A DNA stretch of 39,005 nt from Fragilaria radians (lineage: Eukaryota; Bacillariophyta; Fragilariophyceae; Fragilariales; Fragilariaceae). Below are positions 30,602-39,005 of this stretch, piece after piece; position 1 is the stretch's first letter, and the number at the start of each line of letters is the position of its first letter. Location of the stretch: NCBI GenBank assembly GCA_900642245.1, contig CAAAJI010000153.1, positions 88,669 through 127,673 of the forward strand, written 5' to 3'. Both the position numbers and the translations under genes were made by a program. Under the pieces are notes generated by a model that worked only from the letters and a program-made list of their open reading frames with translations, ran no database searches and was not told the DNA's origin.

Positions 30602-33558
30602 GCTGTCCAGATCAAACCAAGACAGGAAATGTCGGCAAATGCCTCGGAAGTGTCAAAGGTTGCTGATGAAATTCCAATTTTTGAAGCTCATTGTTGATTG
30701 GGTCATTTGTCTGTTTGACAGACAAAAGAAGTGTCAAAAAATTTAGGTTGGAAACTGACTGGTGAAATGCCAAAGTGTAGCAATTGTGTGATTGGAAAAG
30801 GTAAACAGAAAAGTGTGTCGAAAAAGAGCAATCATGTTGTTGCTGAAAAGGTTGGTGAACGATTATTTTTGGATATTGCTGCAGTTTTTGAAGAAAACGA
30901 TTTGGATGCCTCCGTAGAAACTACACGAAAAGGATACTGGAGAATCATCGTTGATGAGGCATCTCAATTTAAGGCGTCCGACTTCTTTGTTACTAAAAAG
31001 GATATGATTGAACCAACTTGTGAGAAATTATTTAAGTGGAAGAATGATGGGAAACCCATTAAGTATATCAGGTGTGATAATGGGGGTGAGAACCGTGGGC
31101 TTAAGAATCAATTGTGCAGCTCCGATTGAAATTTCCAATTATGTTCAAATTTACTGGTCGAGACACCCCCCAAAGAAATTATTTAGCGGATTTTTGTTAT
31201 CTACGATTGCCGGTAGAGGAAGGGCCATAATGAGTGCGGCACAAGTTCCGAAAGATTTCAGGAAGTTATTTTGGAGAGAAGCATTTCAGACGGCGACGTT
31301 TTTAGATGGGTTAGTGTCGGTTGAAGTTCAAGGAGAATTTAAAACTCAAATTGAACATTGGGATGGAAAATTGCCCAAGTTTTGTCAACAATTAAGGAAG
31401 TGGGGCGAAGCAGGTGTCGTGAAATTGCAAACTGCAACAACCCCAAAGATTTATGATCGAGGTAAAGTGTGCATGTTTGTGGGCTATAGCCCTGATCATA
31501 ATGGAGATACTCTACGTATGTGGGACCCTGATACTAAAAGGGTACACTTAAGTAGAGATATTGTTTGGTTGAATAAGATGTTTTTTGCATCTGAAATTGA
31601 TTATGTTGACAAGCCTTTTGTAACAAACATTCGTGAATCAGAAATTGACAACAAGAACCAAATCGAAGAGAAATTGTTTTCATACGATGAATCCGAGAAC
31701 GTGATTATTGAAGAAATTGACAATGTAAGTAACAAAAATGATCAAACAGAGGATAAAGAAACAAACAAGGAAGTAAGAAAGACTAGGTCTGGTAGATCCA
31801 TTTGTCGACCTGGAAGGTATCGAGAAGAATTTGAAGGGTTGAATCTTGAAAGAAACAAATTTTTTGATGAATTTCACGACAATACTCAAGAGTTCAATTT
31901 AGTTGGTGCTGGACTCGGGGAGGGTATCCAGCATACAGGTGAGTTACACGTCTTGTAATTTAAAGATGCAATGCGCAGTGAAGACAAAGATAAATGGAGA
32001 GAAGCAGTTGAAGTTGAATTTAAGCGGATGATTGATAATAAAGTGTGGGTACCAATCAAAGTTGACAACTTACCTGAAAATTTGAAGATCTTAAGTAGCA
32101 CATGGGCCATGAAAAAGAAGGCAAATGGTCAGTTTAGGGCTCGTATTACTGCTAGAGGTTTTCTTCAGGAGGATGGAGTACATTATAACAGTGATTCAAC
32201 AGCAGCACCCATTTCTAATGAAACAACAATCAAAATTGTATTAACACTGATGACTATGGCCAATTGGGATGCACAAGTCATTGATGTTAAGGGAGCTTTT
32301 TTGAAGGGACGGTTTTCAGAGAATGAAAGTCTGTATTTGCATGTCCCCAAAGGATTTGAAGATAAGTATGAAAAAGATGTTTTATTACACTTACAAAGAA
32401 CTATTTACGGTTTGAAACAAGTGGCGATCGCATTCTGGAAGGAACTTTTAACAGCTTTTTGGGCGATGGGATTCAAAAGAAGCGATTTGGACCCATGTTT
32501 ATATTTCAAAGGTACAAATAATGGATTGGTCATTTGGATATCCTGGGTTGATGATTGTCTTTTAGTTGGTCATCAAGACGAGGTCAAAAAATATCATGAG
32601 ATGATGAATAAGTATTTCGATTGTGACAATGTTGGAGAGTTAAAGGAGTATGTAGGTTGCAAAATTGATAGAAAAATGGATCCAAAACTGTTGGTGATTT
32701 CACAACCGGTAATTAAACAAAGTTTTATGGATGAATTCTCTATCATGCCTAATGACAAAATTGAAACTCCTGCATTGAGTGGTGAACTATTTAGTCCAGT
32801 TTCCAGTGGCGATGAGTTGAACGAGAAGGAACAAAAGCGGTACAGGACAGGCATTGGCAAATTGCTGTATTTGTCAAGGTACATTAAACATTACTTGCAA
32901 ATTGTCGAGACATTTTTTGAAAGCGAATGAGGCACATATGAAAGTAATGAGGAGGGTAATGACTTTTTGTGTCAATACGATCAATAGTGGATTGTGTGTG
33001 AGACCCAAAGGTGAGTGGAATGGTTTTCCAAACACTATTTTTGAAATTATGGGAGTATCCGATTCTGATTATGCAAAGGATATGACTACTCAACAAAGTG
33101 TGAGTGGGCGTGTTGTGTTTTTGAATGGTGTGTTGGTATCTGCACGCAGTAAAATGCAGGAATGCGTCACATTATCTGTCACAGAAGCGGAATTGATGGC
33201 AGTGGTCAGTTGCATTCAGGATATGATTGACATTAAAAATGTACTAAGTTCAATGTGTCTTAATGTTCGATTGCCTATGGAAATCAAAGTTGACAACAAA
33301 GGAGCTAAGGATCTTATTAACAATTAGAGTGTTGGAGGAAGGACAAGACATATTGGAGTCAGGTTGAACTATTTGCATGAGCTGAAAGAAAAGGGTGTTA
33401 TCAGAATTGTTTGGATTTCTTTGAAAGAAAATGTGGCCAATATTCTGACAATGAATCTTCCTGCGACTGATTATAAGAAGCATACTCAGGCATTTGGAAT
33501 TGTTGATGGTTGCTCCGGGGGAGGGTGTCAAGGATATAGTTTTTGGAGCGAACCCTAA
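30602..33558 (+). pseudogene. Copia-3 integrase, reverse transcriptase and RNase H
   Basis: The pre-integrase finger EAHC-stop-LGHLSV-stop has TGA codons at 30695 and 30716. Integrase motifs are CSNC, ERLFLDIAAV and YIRCDNGGENR. A one-base loss after SSD near 31127 shifts the frame, then GRGRAIMSAAQVPKDFRKLF and the C-terminal MFVGYSPDHNGDT follow. A TAA at 31956 precedes RT: IDVKGAFLKGRF, TIYGLKQ and the catalytic WVDDCLLVGH. A shift near 32890 leads into RNase H, with SDSDYAKD, TEAELMAVVS and VDNKGAKDLINN, then TAG at 33325 where the family has Trp. Confidence 0.88.
33517..33525 (+). other. Polypurine tract of Copia-3
   Basis: GGGGGAGGG directly before the TG of the 3' LTR: the plus-strand primer site for reverse transcription. 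Confidence 0.8.
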
Positions 33559-33740
33559 AATGTTGCGTAAACAGTTGGAAAACAGTTAGAGTTTTAGGAC
33601 AATTTTTGAAATCGAACGAAATTAGAAATTCGACAAGAAGATGACTAAATCATCTATTAATCTACTATTAGAATAACAATTTGAGAAGTTAGTAACGTAA
33701 ATTAGAGTAATTAATCTGTAGAGCTAGAGTTGTCTTAGCA
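33526..33740 (+). repeat. 3' LTR of Copia-3
   Basis: 215 bases with TG..CA ends, nearly the same as the 5' LTR. It carries GTCTTAGCA at its end where the 5' copy has CTTAGCA (2-base indel). Confidence 0.92.
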
Positions 33741-33745
33741 TGATT
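33741..33745 (+). repeat. Target site duplication of Copia-3, right
   Basis: TGATT, identical to 28891-28895. Confidence 0.9.
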
Positions 33746-35371
33746 CAATGGAGAATCAAGATGTGAAGGAATCATATGCAGAAAAAGGCATTGAAAAAGA
33801 AAAACCCTGAGTCCAGAGTGTGCCTGCAAATGGATAGCCAAGGCAGATTTTACCGTTTCTTTCTGTCATATCCATTTTTAATTTTTTGGGTAATGATTAT
33901 GGGAATGCATTGTTACCTGTGTTTGAAATGGATGCTGGCCATATGAAACAGGAAGCAGGTTACAATGGTGTATTGATTCAACTGATTCGAAAAGCTGGCG
34001 ACCGACGGAGTATTCCACAAGCATCAGCGCTGGTCCCAAAAGAAGATACAAATAACTACATGTGGTTCTTATGTAATTATATTAAGAGTGGAATAGATTT
34101 TGATAAAGCAGTTATATTTTCAGATCGAGGTCATCAAATGAATGCTCAACGGCAACTAGAGGAAGCTGGAATATTTTTAAGCATCAAAAACTGTTCTTGC
34201 CATATATATTGCAATGTCATCCATCAATGTAAGATTGCACCATTACAAGCCACAAAGTTTCTGCTGCCACTAATGTACAAGCTTCAAGGTGCCTCCAACT
34301 TTGACCAATTCATGCATGGCTTGGCCAAAATTGCTGCTGCATTCCCAGCTAAAGAAGAAAAAACTTTAAGTGATGTCATGTGCTATCTGTTGCGATTGCA
34401 CCCAACGCAGTGGAGCGTTTTTGGAAATTCTCCATGATCCAAAGAAGATGAATTGCTTATGCAAATGGTATGGGGATTAACCCATCCATACTGCTCTGCC
34501 AGACCGCTGTTTGGAACTAGGTCTACAAATGGCGCTGAAGGAGAGATGAATGCAGCTCTGTGGAATGGTTCACGCACAAAAACACCGCGAGAGAGCATGA
34601 ATCACTGCTTCTTGCGAGCTCTTGACATTTTCCATACCTTTAGAGAAGATGTAAAGCAACAAAAAGCTGCAATGCAAGAGCTCAAAATGGACAAACAGCA
34701 ATGGTAATTTGCAACCAAGGCTATGGGGAATATGCTGTGTCACCCTCAACCCTGCCATCACAATCACATACAGTCAATGTTGAAGGTGCAACATGCTCTT
34801 GCTCCTATTATTACCAGGAGCAATTTCCTTGCACTCATGTTGCTGCTGTCCTGCCTCAACATGATAAGTTTGTGGGTGTGAGGCATAGCTTACTTGACTT
34901 TTGCCATGAAGCATACAAGACCAACACTGTTAATAATGCACTACAATCTCGATACAATACAGGATGCCCCAAGGTACCAGATGCAACCGAGGTAAACACT
35001 CGTGCTACATACTTACGCCCAGCACCTTGGTACTACCGTCAAGGCAAAGCCTCAGATTTGCATCCAGTCAATCCTGGCTTCCGGAGTAATGGAGAGCATT
35101 AGGTGTAAAATGTCATAAAAGAAGCAATGCAGTAACTCACAATCATTCTTCTATAGTACGGCAGGACATACAGAGTAACAAGGACATCAAAAAGAATAAT
35201 ATGGACCTTGGAATAGGAGTAATAGAAAGTGTTTCAAACAAAAAAGATGCTCAAGATGTCAGGTGATTGGGCACAATGCAACATCATGTCATTTACCACC
35301 AGCTGAAGATAATAAAAGCAAGGATCAGATGTCTGACCACCCGGTGAATATCTTATGGGAGAGGATCCAAT
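33746..35371 (+). pseudogene. MULE transposase, core, SWIM finger and zinc knuckle
   Basis: First comes KNPESRVCLQMDSQGRFYRF (from about 33809), then after a shift near 33880 the DDE region: VFEMDAGHMKQEAGYNG, QASALVPKEDTNNYMWFL, VIFSDRGHQMNAQ and NCSCHIYCNVIHQC. A TGA at 34435-34437 breaks it. RPLFGTRSTNGAEGEMNAAL is the conserved block before the C-terminus. A shift near 34700 leads to a SWIM finger (ATCSCSYYYQEQFPCTHV, Cys-x-Cys..Cys-x-His). A further segment near 35244 holds the CCHC knuckle RCSRCQVIGHNATSCH. This is the usual MULE domain order. At least three frameshifts and one stop make it non-functional. Confidence 0.85.
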
Positions 35372-36689
35372 GATTCCATTGGCACAGGCACATTGTCAAA
35401 GCGTAAAGGCAGCACTCAGGATCAATGATACTGCTTTCTTTTTCCTAGCACACCTTACACAGTCAAATGATATTGGACCGTTCCTGGAGTGTTTTACATC
35501 ATTACGTGACTTCCAAAAGGCTATGTGTTTGGTTTCTGATGCAACTCAGAATTTATCTGGAGAAAGTTATTTGGCTAAAGTGCAGGATATTATGAGCTCC
35601 ATTATGTCAGAACAATACTCTGCTGAGAAAAATGCAAATGAAAATGTGTATGAATTCAATGACAGCACATGCTTCAGCATTGCTGCATCTGGTGAGGATG
35701 TATGTTCCTCTGGTTTGGCTGATATTGATGTATGTCATGACAGTTCAGGTAATGCTGAACCAAAAGGCAATAGTCAAATTAACACAATAGAACCAAAAGC
35801 CATGCAAAAGATTGCACCTAATAATCATGTTGGCAATCAATCCAATAGTGACCAACAGGCACTCAAGATGGAAGAAAAAATGGAACTTGTTACAATGGAG
35901 CAATCTTTTGAATTAGAACAAGCAAGAGAGAAGGAACAATCATTTTCTCTTACTCAAATTTTTGAGCACACGATGACAAAAAAGATGAAGGAAGAAATGA
36001 AACTTACCACCACAGCATTACGACCACGTCGGACACCATCAGCAAAACGCCTCGAAGCTGATGCAATGAGAGTGTGTGGCATAACAATCAGCTTAAAAGA
36101 TTCATTGTGCCTTAATCCTGGAAAATGGTTAAATGACACAATCATTGATACTTTCATACTGCTAGTTAAGCAGGCACAACGGGAGATCAGCTTCCCTTCC
36201 TACAACAACTGGTTGATGCCGTTGTCTTTGTTACAACAGATGTATCAACACTCATTTGAATGTGTAAAGCAATATACTTCCAATGAAAGAATGTATTTGC
36301 AGGATTTTGATGCAGTCATTTTTGTTGTTAATCATGATCTTCATTGGAGAACAATTGTAATGAAACCAAAAAGCAAAACGTTGGAAGTTTATGATTCATT
36401 GCACAAACAAAGTCATGTTGCACTCAGTTACGAAACTGACCCATCTACTGCTTTAGTTATGGCTTACGTCTCCCAAGAAATGGAACTAAATGAATATGAC
36501 CAGTCATCCTGGTCAATGTCGTACATGCATTGTCCCCAACAACAAAATGGTTTTGACTGTGGAGTTCATGTTTGTCTACATTTGTTAGCTCTTGCTTTCA
36601 ATCATGATATTACTTACAACTCCATTTTAATGGACGACTTCCGTCTCTACATTATGTTCTGTTTATACAAAGGCAAACTAATCTACTAA
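35355..36689 (+). CDS. Ulp1/SENP-type cysteine protease (C48) carried by the MULE
   Basis: An intact 444-residue frame from ATG to TAA. The C-terminal half is a C48 peptidase: LNPGKWLNDTIIDTFI (substrate cleft), HDLHWRTIVM with catalytic His330, LEVYDSL with Asp347, and PQQQNGFDCGVHVC with Cys402 and a Gln six residues before it. The His-Asp-Gln-Cys set is complete. Such enzymes mature SUMO or remove SUMO or related modifiers. The N-terminal half has no known domain; it contains a Glu/Lys-rich, probably coiled-coil stretch (about 175-225) and a basic RPRRTPSAKR sequence. The start overlaps the end of the transposase frame by 17 bases in another frame, so it may once have been part of one polyprotein. 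It is the only undamaged coding frame of the element. Confidence 0.88.
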   Translation: MGEDPMIPLAQAHCQSVKAALRINDTAFFFLAHLTQSNDIGPFLECFTSLRDFQKAMCLVSDATQNLSGESYLAKVQDIMSSIMSEQYSAEKNANENVYEFNDSTCFSIAASGEDVCSSGLADIDVCHDSSGNAEPKGNSQINTIEPKAMQKIAPNNHVGNQSNSDQQALKMEEKMELVTMEQSFELEQAREKEQSFSLTQIFEHTMTKKMKEEMKLTTTALRPRRTPSAKRLEADAMRVCGITISLKDSLCLNPGKWLNDTIIDTFILLVKQAQREISFPSYNNWLMPLSLLQQMYQHSFECVKQYTSNERMYLQDFDAVIFVVNHDLHWRTIVMKPKSKTLEVYDSLHKQSHVALSYETDPSTALVMAYVSQEMELNEYDQSSWSMSYMHCPQQQNGFDCGVHVCLHLLALAFNHDITYNSILMDDFRLYIMFCLYKGKLIY

Positions 36690-37035
36690 ACATTAACACC
36701 AAAAATATAGAAACACAAATGCTTTTGTCTATTTGATGCTTCTAATTTATTATTCCACACTTTTTAAAGCAATATCAACTCATCAAAGTCCCCATCAGCT
36801 CCACATCAATTTGAATCAGTGAATATATGCATGCTGGTTGCGGGTAAGCTATACAGCAATATGCAACTTGGTTACATTTTCCCCTTTGCTTCTAAATTAT
36901 TCCGCAACAAGTTATTTGTTTTCACGCATCTTTAATTTTCGAGTGATTGGGTTGATGGACAAAAGGAAATATCAATTCGATTCTTGATTGGGCAAATATT
37001 TAATTTTGGCATCATTTCATTGGTTAAAAACAGAT
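36690..37035. other. MULE 3' non-coding region
   Basis: AT-rich sequence between the protease stop and the motif cluster at the right end. No gene is seen. Confidence 0.5.
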
Positions 37036-37152
37036 AATATACGCTTTTTATTATTTTCTGCCGTTAGCGTACGCTTTTATTATTTTTTCGTTAGTATACG
37101 GTTTTGATCCAATTAGTATACGTCTTGCATAAAACTTGGCGTTAGTATACGT
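37036..37152 (+). repeat. Cluster of five TATACG-type motifs, probable MULE right end
   Basis: The words AATATACGCT (37036), GTTAGCGTACGCT (37063), GTTAGTATACGG (37090), ATTAGTATACGT (37112) and GTTAGTATACGT (37141) repeat with core offsets of 30, 27, 22 and 29 bases. Spaced copies near a DNA transposon end are typical transposase-binding sites. Copia sequence starts right after, so the cluster also marks a border. Confidence 0.6.
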
Positions 37153-37159
37153 CTGCAGT

Positions 37160-38084
37160 TATTTATCCGGAATTCAAGATACCGAACATATCAAAATGAC
37201 CCTAAGTGAGGCTCATGGAAAGTTAGGCCACATGTCTTTTCAGAAGACAAAACAAATTGCAATGCAGTTAGGATGGACACTTACCGGATCAAGCAAGGTG
37301 TGCAAAGCATGTGCGGAAGGGAAAGCCCAACAAAAGAACATCATTGTTAAGACAACAATAAGGTCTGATTCCACGCAAAATGGACAAATTCACCTTGACA
37401 TAAGATAAGCTCTCTTAAAAATCACTAGTGTGAAGATCCTACGTCAAAACCATACTGGAGAATAATTGTTGATGAACGTACACAAATAAAATATTCGGAC
37501 TTTTTTGCATCTAACAAATGGAATGGTAGAACCTGTGTCAGTTTGTGCAGAATTTAAAAAAATTCGGGAAAAGACATAAGGATTATCCGATGCGACAATG
37601 GCGGAGAAAAAAAAGCCCTGGAGAACCAAATGAACAGTTCTGATTGGAAAATGGATATAACATTTGAGTACACTGGACGTGATACTCCGCAACATAACAG
37701 TTTGGCCAAAGTGGCATTTCATACTATAGCTAGTTGTGGAAGGGCTATGCTGAATGTCGCAAACGCTCTGAGAAAATTTAGATTAATGCTATGGAGGGAG
37801 GCATTTAAGATGGCAACTCTTCTTGATGGTATGTCCATAATTAAAATAGACAACAAAATTGATACTCAATATGCCCATTGGGACGGTCAAGTTCCTAAAT
37901 ATTTAAAACATCAAAGGACCTGGGGAGAAGCAGGAACCGTTAAGTTGAGGACTAGGAGTCCTACTAAACTTGATGACCGTGGATACACATGTATGTTTGT
38001 AGGGTACTCTACAACCCATGCTGGAGATACTTACCATAGGTGGGATCCTAGGTCAAGGAGGGTACATATAACCAGGGACATTTG
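37160..38084 (+). mobile_element. Copia-4 fragment (pre-integrase and integrase)
   Basis: The start reads EAHGKLGHMSFQKTKQIA and CKACAEGKAQQ, the His-Cys finger of integrase, and ends with LDIR and a TAA. A frameshifted stretch follows with PYWRIIVDERTQIKYSDFFA and IIRCDNGGEKKALENQ, then SSDWKMDITFEYTGRDTPQ, LMLWREAFKMATLLDG and FVGYSTTHAGDTYHRWDP to HITRDI at 38084. RT and the LTRs are absent. It is a different subfamily member from Copia-3 judging by residue differences. The right break joins directly to a piece of the repeat known from units A and B. Confidence 0.85.
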
Positions 38085-38545
38085 ACTTTTGATTCAAATT
38101 CTGAACTAAAACCTTTCCAAACATACCAGGGAAGAAAAAGAGGCAGACAAAAGATAATCCCAAATAGTAATCATTGTCATTATTTCGCTTGGACCCAGTA
38201 TTAAATCGATCCAAAAATATGCTCCTCTCCTCAATTCAAGCTATCTTTTTAGGAATATAATTGCCCCCCTCTTGATGTTACCAAAGAAAAGGAAACGGAG
38301 AAGTAGACTTTCTGGATGACAGAGATGGAAATGGAAGATGGTTTTATGATGCTTATGATGATGTGGGTGAGGAATATTTTTTTTGTGGTGCATGTATCTA
38401 TACATTTTGTAATGAGGATGACATATCGATATTTTGAAAATAATTGACTTTCTCACTCCGTTTCTTTTACTGGAAAATAGCTCCATGAATCAGTGACTTT
38501 GGTATTGGGTTATGTATTAAGGTGATGACCTATTTTTCCCTACAT
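38083..38545 (+). repeat. Third, older copy of the unit A/B spacer
   Basis: Matches about 14930-15355 and 16978-17415, from TTGACTTTTGATTCAAATTC to TTCCCTACATG. It has about 39 bases (38300-38340 region) that both tandem copies lack. In one frame this part reads VDFLDDRDGNGRWFYDAYDD, which looks like decayed coding sequence. The HSF-like frame is not present. Confidence 0.8.
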
Positions 38546-38711
38546 GATTCCGATAGATATGAAAATGAGATAGAAAGGGGCATGCTGGGGTAGGAAGACA
38601 ATAGGCAGCAAACAATCCTCTATTTCAAAACAACAGTGATATGTAAAAGGCACCAACGACTTTTGCATATGAAAATTCAACCAGCAAATGTATGATTAAA
38701 AGACATCATTT

Positions 38712-38823
38712 ACCAGTGACATACGTCTCCTTTGGGCGTGGCATTAGTAAAGTCATCCATTGTAACTACCAGTGAGATACTCCTCCTCTGGACGTGGCAT
38801 TAACAAACTCATCCATTGAAACC
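38712..38823 (+). repeat. Two-copy tandem repeat of 56 bases
   Basis: Units begin ACCAGTGACATACGTCTCC (38712) and ACCAGTGAGATACTCCTCC (38768) and both contain GACGTGGCATTA or GGCGTGGCATTA and CATCCATTG. The copies differ at several places. Confidence 0.75.
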
Positions 38824-39005
38824 AGGATGGACCAAGGGTTTGGAAGGGGATAGCTTTTTTATTCATAGTAGAACAAACCAACGGAATATCCCATATATTC
38901 ATATTTAAGATATAGAGTAAAGTTCAATTTGCATAATCTACAATCTTTTCAAATTTATTTATGCAATACCAATCCAACTTCACAATCATGAAGGTGATCG
39001 ATCGA
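38824..39005. other. Window end, nothing seen
   Basis: AT-rich DNA with no frame or structure that I can support. Confidence 0.5.

Larger units (their letters stand above)
28896..33740 (+). mobile_element. Copia-3: full-length CoDi-like element with LTRs and TSD
   Basis: A 4845-base element with LTRs at 28896-29108 and 33526-33740, a TGATT target duplication, and a polypurine tract (GGGGGAGGG, 33517-33525) right before the 3' LTR. In order it encodes gag, protease, integrase, reverse transcriptase and RNase H, the Copia order. Six in-frame stops, three or more frameshifts and a changed protease aspartate make it inactive. LTR divergence (about a dozen substitutions and one 2-base indel by hand alignment, near 94% identity) suggests insertion some time ago. 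Confidence 0.93.
28525..37152 (+). mobile_element. Mutator-like element carrying a Ulp1-type protease, split by Copia-3
   Basis: The parts are the transposase N-terminal zinc-binding region (28525-28895), a nested Copia (28896-33740), the transposase core, SWIM finger and zinc knuckle (33741-35371), an intact C48 protease frame (35355-36689), and a right end with five TATACG-type motifs (to 37152). The left terminus is missing: Copia-2 sequence abuts the transposase. Plant MULEs of the Kaonashi type are known to carry ULP-like genes, so the combination has a precedent. The borders are inferred, not proven by terminal repeats. Confidence 0.7.

Noticed and set aside
38241..38486. Minus-strand His/Lys-rich frame of 81 codons
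   Set aside because: It lies in the dispersed repeat and is broken in the two other copies; the plus frame is the more protein-like one.
1..39005. CRISPR array, rRNA or bacterial operon structure
   Set aside because: No spaced identical repeats of that kind, no rRNA-like sequence, and genes carry GT-AG introns.

Overview
The window looks like nuclear DNA of a diatom. Three things point there: short GT-AG introns of 61-91 bases, a signal peptide cleaved at an A|F site as in diatom plastid preproteins, and several copies of a Copia retroelement whose proteins resemble the diatom CoDi groups. A heat-shock-factor-like fragment, a plant-type RNA ligase and a calcium-dependent protein kinase fit the same picture. 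The species cannot be named. One run of 20 N (15515-15534) marks a scaffold gap.

Bases 1-11000 are a fairly ordinary gene region. It holds the 3' part of a sulfotransferase (2-586), a YacP-like NYN-domain protein (1264-1725), an M20 dipeptidase read in three segments because of two frameshifts (3078-4639), a four-exon CDPK on the minus strand (4969-7396), an unresolved possibly spliced gene (about 7690-9831), and a minus-strand plastid protein with a likely three-part thylakoid leader and a long Asp run (9923-10942).

Bases 12600-17650 hold a two-exon CDCA7-like zinc-finger gene (12631-13951) and a tandem duplication of about 2.03 kb. The duplicated unit carries the 3' half of that gene plus a decayed heat-shock-factor fragment, and the gap lies at the junction. 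More pieces of the same locus are at 27694-27985 and 38083-38545.

Bases 19326-23254 are a decayed Copia element that has lost its integrase. Its 3' LTR ends 40 bases before the start codon of a complete plant-type tRNA ligase (23295-27017), which combines ligase, kinase and cyclic phosphodiesterase domains.

Bases 27986-38084 are nested transposons. A Mutator-like element (MULE) about 28525-37152 has a broken transposase with DDE region, SWIM finger and zinc knuckle, followed by an intact 444-residue Ulp1/SENP-type (C48) protease. A 4845-base Copia element (28896-33740) with both LTRs and a TGATT target duplication sits inside the MULE transposase. Two more Copia fragments flank the MULE. This MULE-protease cassette is the most interesting system in the window: the transposase is dead but the SUMO-protease-like gene keeps all its catalytic residues. 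The right end of the MULE has five spaced copies of a TATACG-type motif.
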